From contig NZ_PVBS01000001.1 of NCBI RefSeq assembly GCF_002980575.1, positions 558,001 through 622,000 on the forward strand: 64,000 nt of DNA. Reading direction: 5' to 3'. Under the pieces are notes generated by a model. It had not been told where the DNA came from. It did not search any database and saw only the letters and a program-made list of their open reading frames with translations. Source of the stretch: Sphingobacterium gobiense (GTDB lineage: Bacteria > Bacteroidota > Bacteroidia > Sphingobacteriales > Sphingobacteriaceae). The translations under genes and the position numbers were made by a program. Below, piece after piece: positions 27,960 to 37,124 of the stretch. Within the stretch, counting starts at the first letter, position 1. The number at the start of each line of letters is the position of its first letter.

Positions 27960-29153
27960 CTACCGAGCAAGAACAACCCGCCTTCCATACACAACCACAA
28001 GCCGATCATCAAATAGCGTCGTAAAGTACAAATACTCTTCCCCGCCATCTTTAATTTTGAACTTCTTTCGGATCTCTTCCACTTTCAATGGAAAATTTTT
28101 GGCGACGATATTCGCTTTTGTAATATCAACGTTCTTTTTAAAGACGGAAAACGGAATGACCTGTTGTATTTGAAAGATGCGTCCGGGAAGTTCCGCGAGG
28201 AGCTCGTCGCTGGTATACAGATGGCTGTGCTGATGCAGTTTCTGCAAGCCGAAAGTGGTCGCTACAGATTTGAAAGCGCCGGCTTTGGTTATCGCCACAT
28301 CCGGATCGTATAGAAAGCCTAACGGTTCGCCGAATATTGGTTCCGATTCCTTTTCCTGTGTATAGTTAAACGAAAATATTTGTGGTTCATCCGACGCTAG
28401 GCGTACAGCATGAATGCTAGGTACACCCTGAAAGGATTTCTCTTGGACAAATAGCAGTTCCTTGCAGTCGTTTTCGATGCTCACCACATAAATATCTTTG
28501 ACATGCGGCAATGCATTTAACGCACCTGAGATGTCGAGCAGGGGAGCTAACTTGGTGATGACCTTATTCGAATGTTGGAAAAATAATTCCTGATAGGCAA
28601 GGATGTTGGGTTCGCAATCTTCCAACCGGAAAACCTTTTGGTTTTTTACCCTGCGGGATGGATCGATGTAAATGTAATCATACCGTTTGTTGGACGAAGC
28701 CAAAAAAGCAATGCCGTCTCCGGCGTGGCATTGCACATTGTCAATGCCTAAGGCGTTAAGGTTATACGCTACGATTTGTGACAATTCCGGGTTGATTTCG
28801 CTGTGTGTTACCCTTTTTGCTTGTTGGGCAAAATAATAGCTGTCTACGCCAAATCCACCCGTTAAGTCTAATACGGTACTGTCCGGCGAGAGGAGCGAAG
28901 CTTTGAACTTTCCGGTTCCGGCTGAGGAACACTGTTCCAGATTCAATTTCTCGGGAAAATATAGTGCTTTGTTTTGCTCTGTCCAATCGGGGATCTTCTT
29001 ACTTACTTTTTGCAAGCCGTGTATCTGTTGGGCAAGCTCCGATGACGATACCTGTGTAAAAGGACTTTTCTTCAAAGCGATGCTACTGGCATCCTCGAGG
29101 GCATGCTGCCGGATAAAATCCTGGACCTCCGATGATAAAACGGTATTATTCAA
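27960..29153 (-). CDS. Class I SAM-dependent methyltransferase with a THUMP-like domain
   Basis: A 397-residue protein. The central Rossmann methyltransferase part shows motif I as LDLTGGFGVDSYYFAQQ (near residue 93), an acidic end (SEINPELSQIVAYNL) and the motif IV-like YIYIDPSRR. The C-terminal region (ITKAGAFKSVATTFGLQKL; NFPLKVEEIRKKFKIKDGGE) matches the THUMP-like domain of Bacteroidota RNA methyltransferases. A tRNA or rRNA base substrate is likely, but which one is unknown. It overlaps the aspartate kinase stop by 8 nt and is the last gene of a five-gene minus-strand operon. Confidence 0.85.
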   Translation of the reverse strand: MNNTVLSSEVQDFIRQHALEDASSIALKKSPFTQVSSSELAQQIHGLQKVSKKIPDWTEQNKALYFPEKLNLEQCSSAGTGKFKASLLSPDSTVLDLTGGFGVDSYYFAQQAKRVTHSEINPELSQIVAYNLNALGIDNVQCHAGDGIAFLASSNKRYDYIYIDPSRRVKNQKVFRLEDCEPNILAYQELFFQHSNKVITKLAPLLDISGALNALPHVKDIYVVSIENDCKELLFVQEKSFQGVPSIHAVRLASDEPQIFSFNYTQEKESEPIFGEPLGFLYDPDVAITKAGAFKSVATTFGLQKLHQHSHLYTSDELLAELPGRIFQIQQVIPFSVFKKNVDITKANIVAKNFPLKVEEIRKKFKIKDGGEEYLYFTTLFDDRLVVVYGRRVVLAR

Positions 29154-30417
29154 CCTTTAACTCCTTAACTAATAACTGACAGGTATAGCTGTCTTTAAGT
29201 TCCCGAATTATTTTTTTATTTACGAGTACGCGGTCGATGGTTTCTTGATTGAAATAGCGGATGGTAATAAGTTCCAAGCCTTTTTCGACACTGACCTTAT
29301 AGCGTTTTTCGAGTTCTTCCAATAAGGTGTCTACATTAGCTCCGGTATCGTCGATACTGACGCAGAAGCTGATGGCACTGTTATGCATCATATTGATTTT
29401 GATGCGATGGCTATGGAATAGGTTGAAGATATGGCTCAGATTATCCTCTACAATAAAGGAAAAGTCGCGTGGTTGTATACTCACAAAAACTTGATTGACC
29501 TTAAAAATAAAGGACGGAATAAGTAGGCCGTTATTCGTAGTGCGGATAAGTGTTCCCGGTGCTTCGGGATGTACGAAAGAACGTACATTTAGGGCGATTT
29601 TCTTATTCTGTAACGGCTTGATGGTTTTCGGGTGAATAACCGTTGCTCCGTAATAGGTAAGCTCAATGGCATCGGTATACGACAGTTCTGGAATAAGTTC
29701 TGTTGGGTTGAACCATTTGGGGTCTGCATTGAGTACGCCGGGTACATCTTTCCAAATGGTGACATCATCGGCCTGAAGGCAGGCAGCGAATATGGCTGCG
29801 GAATAGTCGGAACCTTCACGGCCCAATGTTGTCGTGAAATTTTCCGAAGTGGAGCCGATGAAACCTTGCGTGATAAGGATTTGCTCGTCAAGGAGGACAG
29901 GTAGTTCCCTGCGGATTTTCTCTTCTGTTTTTTGCCAATCGACTTCCGCTTCCTGATACGTATTGTCTGTAAAGATATAGTCACGCGCGTCTAGCCATTT
30001 AATGGGTAAACCGGTATGAGCACAGTAAGCAGCTAAGATTTTGGAGGAAACCATCTCGCCGGTGGAGACAATTTGGTCATGTAGGTAGTCGTATGAATCT
30101 TGTGGTTCTTCTTCCAGTATCCATTCAATTTCGACGAAGCAATTGGCAATTTCATCAAATATAGGATGAGGCGACATGCCGAAAAGATCGGTTAGAATTT
30201 GCTGATGTGCATTCTTTACGTTTTCCAATAGATCGAATGCTTGTCCGGTTTGGTCAACGAAATGTTGGGTTACGTCGGTCAGCGCATTGGTAGTTTTGCC
30301 GAGTGCAGAAACCACGACGAGCAGTTCGCTGGTCTTATATTTTTTGATAATATGTGCTACATTGCGTATGCTGTCCGCATCCTTTACTGATGCTCCGCCA
30401 AATTTAAATACTTGCAT
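29146..30417 (-). CDS. lysC: Aspartate kinase (monofunctional)
   Basis: A 423-residue aspartokinase, catalysing the first step of the lysine, threonine, methionine and diaminopimelate pathway (aspartate to aspartyl-phosphate). Motifs: VFKFGGASVKDADS at the N-terminus, LLVVVSALGKTTNALTD, STGEMVSSKILAAY, and TTLGREGSDYSAAIFA for substrate and ATP. The C-terminal about 120 residues (FSFIVEDNLSHIFNLFHSHR; INMMHNSAISFCVSIDD) are tandem ACT-type regulatory domains. There is no fused homoserine dehydrogenase. The symbol is used generically, because which feedback inhibitor acts cannot be told. Confidence 0.93.
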   Translation of the reverse strand: MQVFKFGGASVKDADSIRNVAHIIKKYKTSELLVVVSALGKTTNALTDVTQHFVDQTGQAFDLLENVKNAHQQILTDLFGMSPHPIFDEIANCFVEIEWILEEEPQDSYDYLHDQIVSTGEMVSSKILAAYCAHTGLPIKWLDARDYIFTDNTYQEAEVDWQKTEEKIRRELPVLLDEQILITQGFIGSTSENFTTTLGREGSDYSAAIFAACLQADDVTIWKDVPGVLNADPKWFNPTELIPELSYTDAIELTYYGATVIHPKTIKPLQNKKIALNVRSFVHPEAPGTLIRTTNNGLLIPSFIFKVNQVFVSIQPRDFSFIVEDNLSHIFNLFHSHRIKINMMHNSAISFCVSIDDTGANVDTLLEELEKRYKVSVEKGLELITIRYFNQETIDRVLVNKKIIRELKDSYTCQLLVKELKVE

Positions 30418-30424
30418 TAAACGT

Positions 30425-31243
30425 TTATTTTATAGCTTTTAACAACCGCTTGCCTTTGTCTGTCATGACGTCCGTCAATGCATGATAGGGAACAATCAGC
30501 GTTGTGGGGCCCTCCGCATAGGATTTGATTTCGTACGGGTTATAGTGAAACAAAAGCCCTGCCCGGGTCAGACCAAAGTTCTCTGCCAGCGTAAAAGTTT
30601 CGTCTTCAAAGAAATAAGCACTCCCGTAAGAACTGGTATCGCTTAATTGTTCCTGTTTTTTGAAATGATGCTCTACAATTTGACGCAAAGCAAGTGTGTC
30701 TTGAAAAAGATCGGTTAAGGCAAGCTTACTTCTATTTTGGATGTCGTAGTTAGACCAGATTTCGATTTCTATGCCGTGGGCGCCTCCCGTATATTCACTG
30801 ATGGCGTTCTTTAGGGTGAGAAAGCCCGGCACATTCAAAACGACTTCGCAATCTTGGTTTCTAAACCAGGCGTGGAAGCTCGGCTGGTCGCTATTTATTT
30901 GCTCTTCCGCATATTCATTAAATCCACCGAGAAAGCTTTCTGCTACTTGGCTGGGGGTATGTTCGCCATCGACAAAGATGGCTTCGCGGACCAATGTATC
31001 AATCGCAGCAGAGAACACAGGATAACGTGCGGCATAATAGGTGGTATCCAAAGCCGTTCCGTCGGCGGAGAAATAGGGGCTGATTTCCTTGAAAGCCTCC
31101 ATGTGGTAATCCAATGTATCGGTCACAGGCGCAAGGCTGTTTTGTACTGCAGATGTATCTTCCTGTGATGTATTTCTATTGACGCAATTATAGGCCGATA
31201 AGGTGGCAACCAATCCCATACTAAATAGCAGTTTTCTTTTCAT
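30425..31243 (-). CDS. DUF4163/DUF3298 (RsiV-like) exported protein
   Basis: A 272-residue protein with a signal of lipoprotein type (GLVATLSAYNCVNRNT). The mature part matches the DUF4163-DUF3298 pair seen in RsiV-like and lysozyme-interacting proteins: YYAARYPVFSAAIDTLVREA, SEYTGGAHGIEIEIWSNYDI and the C-terminal FHYNPYEIKSYAEGPTTLIV with PYHALTDV. In Bacillus RsiV this fold binds lysozyme; here there is no sigma-factor partner, so the role is open. It lies 7 nt before the kinase and overlaps the upstream GNAT gene by 4 nt. Confidence 0.8.
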   Translation of the reverse strand: MKRKLLFSMGLVATLSAYNCVNRNTSQEDTSAVQNSLAPVTDTLDYHMEAFKEISPYFSADGTALDTTYYAARYPVFSAAIDTLVREAIFVDGEHTPSQVAESFLGGFNEYAEEQINSDQPSFHAWFRNQDCEVVLNVPGFLTLKNAISEYTGGAHGIEIEIWSNYDIQNRSKLALTDLFQDTLALRQIVEHHFKKQEQLSDTSSYGSAYFFEDETFTLAENFGLTRAGLLFHYNPYEIKSYAEGPTTLIVPYHALTDVMTDKGKRLLKAIK

Positions 31244-31695
31244 CTATCGCTAAAATTTAAGGTTACGTTAAGCCATTCCCCATCAAAGTCGGCTTGGTAT
31301 TTTTTATAGAAATTGATGGCTGGCTGATTCCAGTCCAGCACCTGCCACAGCATGCCGCTATAATTTTGTTCTTTAGCGTAGGTTATCGTCTGGTCTAGTA
31401 ATTTTTTTCCGATACCATTGCCTCGTTCGTTTTCTGTTACGATAAGATCTTCCAGGTATAAGCGCCTACCTTTCCATGTTGAATAGCGGATATAGAAGAG
31501 TGACAGGCCTATAATTTCTCCATGACGTTCTGCTACAAATGCTCCCCAAACGGGTAAGGAGCCAAATCCGCTTTCCACAAATTCTTCCATCGAAACCGTC
31601 ACGGCGTCTGGTGCTTTTTCATAAACAGCTAATTCTTGGATCAATGCCATCATCGCCGGACAATCTGTTTGTTTTGCCTTTCTAATCGTTACCAT
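31240..31695 (-). CDS. GNAT family N-acetyltransferase (diamine acetyltransferase-like)
   Basis: A 151-residue acetyl-CoA-dependent acetyltransferase. The start VTIRKAKQTDCPAMMALIQE with AVYEKAPDAV resembles spermidine/diamine or thialysine acetyltransferases. LYLEDLIVTENERGNGIGKK is the acetyl-CoA pyrophosphate loop (motif A), and WQVLDWNQPAINFYKKYQAD closes the fold. The exact substrate is inferred only by similarity. It overlaps the next gene (ATGA type) in a compact operon. Confidence 0.85.
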   Translation of the reverse strand: MVTIRKAKQTDCPAMMALIQELAVYEKAPDAVTVSMEEFVESGFGSLPVWGAFVAERHGEIIGLSLFYIRYSTWKGRRLYLEDLIVTENERGNGIGKKLLDQTITYAKEQNYSGMLWQVLDWNQPAINFYKKYQADFDGEWLNVTLNFSDR

Positions 31696-31722
31696 TTGTA
31701 TTTATTTGGATGCGATTCGCTC

Positions 31723-32415
31723 TTAATCGTTGTTTTTATAATGTTTAATGACACGTTTGCCGAAAATAGTGCTTCCCAGCCTGACCATATTGGCGCCTTT
31801 CTCTATGGCCAGACTGTAGTCTGACGACATGCCCATAGACAGGGTGTCAAACGCATCATCTTTACGGAAAAAGCTCACTTTGATCCCGTCAAACAACATC
31901 TTTAGTTCATAAAACTCTTCCTTGATCACTTTTTCGTTTTCGGTGTTTGTGGCGATTCCCATGAGGCCCCGGATCCGTACGTGCTGCATGTGCTGATAGT
32001 CTTCACTGCGCAGCATTTCGATGAGCTCGGCGTGATCGAAACCAAATTTGGTTTCTTCGTCTGCAATATGTATCTGTAGGAGACAGTCAATGACACGGTT
32101 GTGCTTAGAAGCGTGTTTGTTGATCTCATTTAAAACTTTTAAAGAATCAACGGACTGTATCATGGATACAAAAGGAACGATATATTTTACTTTATTTGTC
32201 TGCAAGTGGCCAATAAGATGCCATTCAATGTCTTTGGGTAAGGCTTCATACTTTTCGACCATTTCCTGTACCATGTTTTCACCGAATACGCGCTGTCCTG
32301 CGGCATAAGCTTCCCTGATTTCATCATTAGATTTTGTTTTGGAAACGGCAACAAGGCTAACGCCGATGGGTTCTAGATCAATTTTTAAAGATTCAATATG
32401 TGTTGCAATACTCAT
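31723..32415 (-). CDS. yggS: YggS/PLPBP family pyridoxal phosphate homeostasis protein
   Basis: A 230-residue alanine-racemase-fold protein that binds pyridoxal 5'-phosphate and buffers PLP and amino-acid pools without a known catalytic reaction. The PLP lysine lies in VSLVAVSKTKSNDEIREAY. Other signatures are RVFGENMVQEMVEKYEALP, WHLIGHLQTNKVKYI, and the phosphate-binding end LSMGMSSDYSLAIEKGANMV with RLGSTIFGKR. It appears to be the first gene of the minus-strand operon yggS-GNAT-DUF4163-aspartate kinase-methyltransferase. Confidence 0.93.
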   Translation of the reverse strand: MSIATHIESLKIDLEPIGVSLVAVSKTKSNDEIREAYAAGQRVFGENMVQEMVEKYEALPKDIEWHLIGHLQTNKVKYIVPFVSMIQSVDSLKVLNEINKHASKHNRVIDCLLQIHIADEETKFGFDHAELIEMLRSEDYQHMQHVRIRGLMGIATNTENEKVIKEEFYELKMLFDGIKVSFFRKDDAFDTLSMGMSSDYSLAIEKGANMVRLGSTIFGKRVIKHYKNND

Positions 32416-32496
32416 TTTGCTGTAATTTCAAACGTTCGGAAACTGAAAAAAGCGGTTATTAGAATGCCTTTTTGTAATTTTGTACAAACTTACGAA

Positions 32497-33207
32497 ATGC
32501 AGCGCTTAATACTTATTATATTGTCGTCGTTTTTTTTGATGATTTCCTGTGATCGATCGAAGCCGAAAGGCATTCTTTCGGAAAAAACGATGGTGGACTT
32601 GATGACCGATGTACACCTGGTGGATGGTTACCTGAACACGTTGCAGGTTGATAGTACCCGTAAAGTTATTGATGGGTTGTATGATGGTATATTTGAAAAA
32701 TACGGTATTGATTCGGTTACGTTTAAAGAAAATATAAGTTATTATTTGGGTAATCCGATTGTTTCAAAGGAATTGTATACGAAAGTGACGAAAAAGTTAA
32801 ATACTTATGAGGACGATTATCGCCGGACGGATTCGTTAAAAAATGCGCGGATTTCAGATAGTATACGGGTGGTACGGCGATATGAACGTTTGAAAGAGGA
32901 TGCGCGCAAATTGATTTTGGATGTACAAGTGGACACAATACCATTGACCTATAGGGTTCATCAAAAGGAATTTATGGCGGGCGCGGAGCTCTATGCGGTT
33001 CAGCTTTATCAGCCCACGATTCAACCGGATGTACCGAACGAATCTGCAACAGAGGAATCGAATCTGGAGACGCCGACCAAGATTCAGGTGGATTCGAATA
33101 AGATAGCTGTCGAACAGAAGCCGGCTACTGTACCCCGGCGGGTGCGGCCGACACCGACGCTAAAAACCGTGCCGACGAAAGTAGAAGCGGAGCCGCTCGA
33201 AAATTAA
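32497..33207 (+). CDS. DUF4296 lipoprotein
   Basis: A protein of about 236 residues starting MQRLILIILSSFFLMISCDR, an evident lipoprotein signal (Cys 18). The next 100 residues (LSEKTMVDLMTDVHLVDGYL; YGIDSVTFKENISYY) match DUF4296, a Bacteroidota family of unknown function. The C-terminal third is Pro/Thr/Glu-rich and low complexity. ATG 32497 is chosen because the upstream in-frame extension lacks a signal and overlaps the yggS 5' end; TAATTTTG at 32475-32482 resembles a -7 box. mutS2 starts 6 nt after its stop. Confidence 0.8.
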   Translation: MQRLILIILSSFFLMISCDRSKPKGILSEKTMVDLMTDVHLVDGYLNTLQVDSTRKVIDGLYDGIFEKYGIDSVTFKENISYYLGNPIVSKELYTKVTKKLNTYEDDYRRTDSLKNARISDSIRVVRRYERLKEDARKLILDVQVDTIPLTYRVHQKEFMAGAELYAVQLYQPTIQPDVPNESATEESNLETPTKIQVDSNKIAVEQKPATVPRRVRPTPTLKTVPTKVEAEPLEN

Positions 33208-33213
33208 GATTTT

Positions 33214-35589
33214 ATGATTTTTCCGAAAAATGCAATAGATAAATTGGGCTTTACTGACATTAAAGACCTGATTAAAGATAAATGTTTGAGTGAATCTGGA
33301 AAGGAGATGGTGGAGAAAATCCAGCCTCAGGTAAAGCTCGAACAGATAGATAGATTTCTGCGTCAAACACAGGAGTTTAAGGATTTGTTGATTAACGATG
33401 CTCCGCTACCTGTAGACCACCTGTATCCGATAAAACCGCTGGCAGAAAAGGCGCGTGTAGAAGGCTCTTTTTTAGCAGAAGAGGAATTTCATCGTATTTT
33501 GCTTTCATTGCGTACGGTGTATGCCATTATTCGTTACTTCAATGAACGAAACGGACAGTATGTCCACTTAGAGTTGCTGTTTGAACATCTGCCGATTGAA
33601 ACGAAAATTATCCGGCAGATCGAAGTGGTGATTGACGACCGGGGTAAAATGAAAGATAACGCCTCTCGCCTGTTATTGGATTTAACACAGCAAATACTTA
33701 AGAGTGAGCAAGAAGCGCGCAAGCGTATTGATCAGGTATTTAAGCAAGCACAAAATAATGGTTGGACAGCGGACGGGAACTTAACGATCCGGGACGGTCG
33801 CCTATGTATTCCGATACTTGCGGAAAACAAGCGCAAGATGAAGGGCTTTATACATGACGAATCTGCTACTGGACAAACAGCTTATATAGAGCCAGAAGAG
33901 GTTTTTCACCTTAACAATAAAGTAAGGGATTTAGCCTTTGAGCGCAGACGGGAGGTTATCCGTATATTAACGGAGCTAACCACCGAACTGCGTCCACATG
34001 TTCCGCTACTGCTGGCGTATCATGGCTTATTGAGCAAGCTCGACTTTGTTCGCGCGAAAGCGTTGTTTGCCATTGACATCGAAGCGGAGATGCCAGAACT
34101 GTCAAAAGAGGCGGAGATTAATCTGGTCAATGTCCGGCATCCGTTATTGTTATTAAATGCGCGAAAAGAAAATCATCCGCCCGTCGTTCCTTTAAATATC
34201 AAGATAGATCAGGAAGACCGTGTAATTTTAGTGTCCGGGCCGAATGCTGGGGGTAAATCGGTTTGCATGAAAACCGTTGGCTTGTTGCAGCTTATGGTGC
34301 AATCGGGATTACTCATCCCGGCAGAAGATACCTCTAAAGTGGGTTTTTTTCGACAGATATTTGCCGATATAGGCGATGACCAGTCTATCGAAAGCGACTT
34401 GAGTACGTATAGTGCCCATTTGTCAAAAATGAAGCATTTTACGGAGTTTTCAAACGCGCGGACACTGGTGCTAATTGATGAGTTCGGTACGGGAACAGAT
34501 CCCTTGTTTGGAGGCCCCATAGCAGAGGCGGTGTTGGAAGCGCTGAATAAAAAAGAGGTGCGCGGCGTGATAACAACGCATTACTCCAACCTGAAAGTAT
34601 TCGCAAGCAATACGGCGGGTTTGGAAAATGCTTCCATGCTTTTTGATAATGTGGAGATGCGTCCGTTGTATGTGCTGCAGGTTGGAAAACCGGGAAGTTC
34701 TTATGCTTTTGAAATTGCGCAAAAAATTGGTTTGCATAAGGAAATTTTACATGCTGCTAAGGATAAAATAGGTGTTCGTCAGAAAAAAGTGGATACCTTA
34801 TTGGTTGATTTGGAACGCGATAAGAAGGAGATCTACGACACGAAGGCAGCTATCGTGATGCGGGAACGTGAGCTGGAAAAACTAAAGAACGAATATGAAG
34901 GCTTACAGGGTTATCTGGAAGAAAATAAAAAGCAGATTATCCGGGAAGCCAAGGAGGAAGCGCGCCAGATATTGAAGAACGCTAATAAACTGGTCGAAAA
35001 TACGGTTGCGGAGATTAAATCAGTACAGGCGGATAAAGAAAAAACGAGGGAAATAAGACGTCGCTTGCATGATGAAGTGGATAAACATACCGAGAAGAAG
35101 GCAGTCGATAAACAGGTGACGACTGCGCAACCGGATGAATCTATCAAGGTAGGGGATTGGGTGAAAATTCTTGACGCTGATACGGAGGCGCAAGTGATCG
35201 AAGTGTCGAAAGGTAATAACCTGATTTTGGCGCTTGGCGAATTGCGTACGGTTGTCAAGAAAAATAAGGTGGTTAAACTGCAAGGAAAGGAAAAAGCTAA
35301 AGTGATAAAGAAACACAAAACGATAGCCACGGAATCCGCTGCAGATTTTCAACCTGAACTTGACGTCAGAGGTATGCGGACGGAAGATGCGCTACGTCAA
35401 TTAGAGACCGTGTTGGATCGCGCTGTCATGATCGGTTACCCTACGCTGAAAATCTTACATGGCAGGGGGGATGGCATACTTCGGAAATTCATTCGCGATT
35501 ATTTACGCAAATATAACCATGTTTCCCATTTTGAAGACGAGCATGCTGACCGCGGTGGAGACGGTATTACATATGCGCATATTCAGTAA
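33214..35589 (+). CDS. mutS2: MutS2 endonuclease/ribosome-rescue ATPase with Smr domain
   Basis: A 791-residue MutS2. The MutS core and clamp fill residues 1-300. The ATPase has Walker A (VSGPNAGGKSVCMKTVGLL), a SESDLSTYSAHL-type signature region (ESDLSTYSAHLSKM), Walker B (TLVLIDEFGTGTDP) and the switch motif ITTHYSNLK. A long coiled coil lies at about residues 515-640. The C-terminal Smr domain starts at LDVRGMRTEDALRQLE and contains the nuclease-associated LHGRGDG. Family members suppress recombination or split collided ribosomes. Length is normal. Confidence 0.96.
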   Translation: MIFPKNAIDKLGFTDIKDLIKDKCLSESGKEMVEKIQPQVKLEQIDRFLRQTQEFKDLLINDAPLPVDHLYPIKPLAEKARVEGSFLAEEEFHRILLSLRTVYAIIRYFNERNGQYVHLELLFEHLPIETKIIRQIEVVIDDRGKMKDNASRLLLDLTQQILKSEQEARKRIDQVFKQAQNNGWTADGNLTIRDGRLCIPILAENKRKMKGFIHDESATGQTAYIEPEEVFHLNNKVRDLAFERRREVIRILTELTTELRPHVPLLLAYHGLLSKLDFVRAKALFAIDIEAEMPELSKEAEINLVNVRHPLLLLNARKENHPPVVPLNIKIDQEDRVILVSGPNAGGKSVCMKTVGLLQLMVQSGLLIPAEDTSKVGFFRQIFADIGDDQSIESDLSTYSAHLSKMKHFTEFSNARTLVLIDEFGTGTDPLFGGPIAEAVLEALNKKEVRGVITTHYSNLKVFASNTAGLENASMLFDNVEMRPLYVLQVGKPGSSYAFEIAQKIGLHKEILHAAKDKIGVRQKKVDTLLVDLERDKKEIYDTKAAIVMRERELEKLKNEYEGLQGYLEENKKQIIREAKEEARQILKNANKLVENTVAEIKSVQADKEKTREIRRRLHDEVDKHTEKKAVDKQVTTAQPDESIKVGDWVKILDADTEAQVIEVSKGNNLILALGELRTVVKKNKVVKLQGKEKAKVIKKHKTIATESAADFQPELDVRGMRTEDALRQLETVLDRAVMIGYPTLKILHGRGDGILRKFIRDYLRKYNHVSHFEDEHADRGGDGITYAHIQ

Positions 35590-35604
35590 GAGTAGGGACG
35601 CTGG

Positions 35605-36249
35605 CTAGCCTAAATTATTGAATGAATATACGTAATCTAAGGCAAGGATGGCATCGTTTGCACGGCGGATATTTTTTTGTGTACCTGCGATTTCGTAGAC
35701 TACGGTAAGATGTTCGCCGCTTTTTTCTACGCCTTTGCGTTGCGGCTTTACTTTAAATTCTTTAATGAAGTTTTCGAATTCTCCCAAATTCGATATTTCC
35801 ATGTTTTGAAAAGTGACATGGATGGTCCGTACAAAATAGATGTTGGTAAGTAGGTTCTCGATTTTTTGAAACAGCGAAAGGATAATCACCATGCAAAAAG
35901 TGAGTATAAAGCCGAAGGTGTAATTCTCGAAGCCAATCATCATGCCTACCCCCGCCATAGACCAAATGACCGCTGCCGTTGTCAACCCCTGTACCGTAAA
36001 CTTACCTTGGTAAATAACACCTGCGCCGAGGAAGCCAATCCCCGTGACAATATTGGCAGCGATACGATCGTCCGAAATATTGCCCATACGGGAAGTCAAT
36101 GTAAAGATGGTGGAGCCTAAGCAAATAAGGATGATCGTACGGAAACCCGCAGATTTATTTTTAAATTCACGTTCAAAGCCAACGACGGCTCCACACAAAA
36201 TGGATACCAATATACTCTCGATAGGAAGCTCTTCTAACCCCGCAAACAT
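35605..36249 (-). CDS. MgtC/SapB family membrane protein
   Basis: A 214-residue protein with about five membrane segments and the MgtC signature. ESILVSILCGAVVGFEREFK, KSAGFRTIILICLGSTIFTL, RIAANIVTGIGFLGAGVIYQ and VQGLTTAAVIWSMAGVGMMI match the family core. The soluble tail of about 70 residues (HVTFQNMEISNLGEFENFIK) is ACT-like. MgtC proteins act in low-magnesium or stress adaptation, often by modulating an ATP synthase or transporter rather than transporting. Converges on mutS2. Confidence 0.9.
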   Translation of the reverse strand: MFAGLEELPIESILVSILCGAVVGFEREFKNKSAGFRTIILICLGSTIFTLTSRMGNISDDRIAANIVTGIGFLGAGVIYQGKFTVQGLTTAAVIWSMAGVGMMIGFENYTFGFILTFCMVIILSLFQKIENLLTNIYFVRTIHVTFQNMEISNLGEFENFIKEFKVKPQRKGVEKSGEHLTVVYEIAGTQKNIRRANDAILALDYVYSFNNLG

Positions 36250-36324
36250 ATTGTTATAGATAATGTAAATTAATTGTTATTTCGTACTGGTAGTAGAACG
36301 GTTTTCTACTGATAAAGTTTAATA

Positions 36325-36342
36325 GGGGGCAGTAAAGCCCCC
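36325..36342. terminator. Short GC-rich hairpin between LOG and MgtC genes
   Basis: GGGGGC (36325-36330) and GCCCCC (36337-36342) form a 6-bp stem with a 6-nt loop, 23 nt after the LOG-family stop on the minus strand. No strong U-tract follows, so it may be a weak terminator. Confidence 0.4.
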
Positions 36343-36364
36343 AAAGTTGCGTAAAGCCGGAATA

Positions 36365-37069
36365 CTAAAAATTCGGCTTCATTAAATACTTGTCGTAGAA
36401 GCGGAATATATGATCTGCTGCTTCTTCAGCGGTGTCCACAAAGCGATAGAGTTTCAGGTCTTCCTCTGAGATATAGGCGTTACCAAGCATGCTCTGTTCG
36501 ATCCAATTGAACAACCCTTTCCAATACTCGGTTCCGACCAAAACGATTGGGAATCGGGCGATCTTTCCGGTTTGGATCAAAGTCATGGCCTCAAATAGCT
36601 CGTCCATTGTACCAAAACCTCCGGGCATTACAATGTATCCTTGGGAATATTTGGTGAACATGACCTTGCGGACAAAGAAATAATTGAATTCTAACAGTTT
36701 GTCCCGGTCTATGTATTTGTTATGAAACTGTTCAAAAGGCAGCTCGATATTCAGTCCAACAGATTTACCGCCTGCTTCGTGTGCGCCTTTATTGGCAGCC
36801 TCCATAATTCCGGGCCCGCCGCCTGAAATCACGCCGTAACCTTTGTCGGCAAGCAAGCGTGCTATTTCGACGGTGATTTTGTAATATTTATGATCCAATG
36901 GTGTTCGGGCGGAACCAAAAATAGATACACAGGGGCCTATTTTAGCGAGCTTTTCGAAACCATCAACAAATTCGGCCATGATTTTAAAAATCTGCCATGA
37001 GTCTTTTACTTTTATTTCTTGCCAAGTTTTATTGGCAAACGAGCTTCTGATTTTGTCTTCTTTAACCAT
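36365..37069 (-). CDS. LOG family protein (TIGR00730; nucleotide 5'-monophosphate phosphoribohydrolase type)
   Basis: A 234-residue Rossmann-fold protein of the LONELY GUY family, which cleaves cytokinin-riboside or purine 5'-monophosphates to base and ribose phosphate. The signature PGGFGTMDELFEAMTLIQTG holds the catalytic region (PGGxGTxxE), and GYGVISGGGPGIMEAANKGA is the nucleotide loop. The N-terminal extension of about 45 residues makes it the longer form of the family. Start MVKEDKIRS at 37069; an ATG three codons upstream is possible. It is divergent from recR, 55 nt away. Confidence 0.9.
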   Translation of the reverse strand: MVKEDKIRSSFANKTWQEIKVKDSWQIFKIMAEFVDGFEKLAKIGPCVSIFGSARTPLDHKYYKITVEIARLLADKGYGVISGGGPGIMEAANKGAHEAGGKSVGLNIELPFEQFHNKYIDRDKLLEFNYFFVRKVMFTKYSQGYIVMPGGFGTMDELFEAMTLIQTGKIARFPIVLVGTEYWKGLFNWIEQSMLGNAYISEEDLKLYRFVDTAEEAADHIFRFYDKYLMKPNF

Positions 37070-37124
37070 ATATAACAACTTATTGAGATTTCCAAGATAG
37101 GGATTTTTTTACTTATTTTTGTGC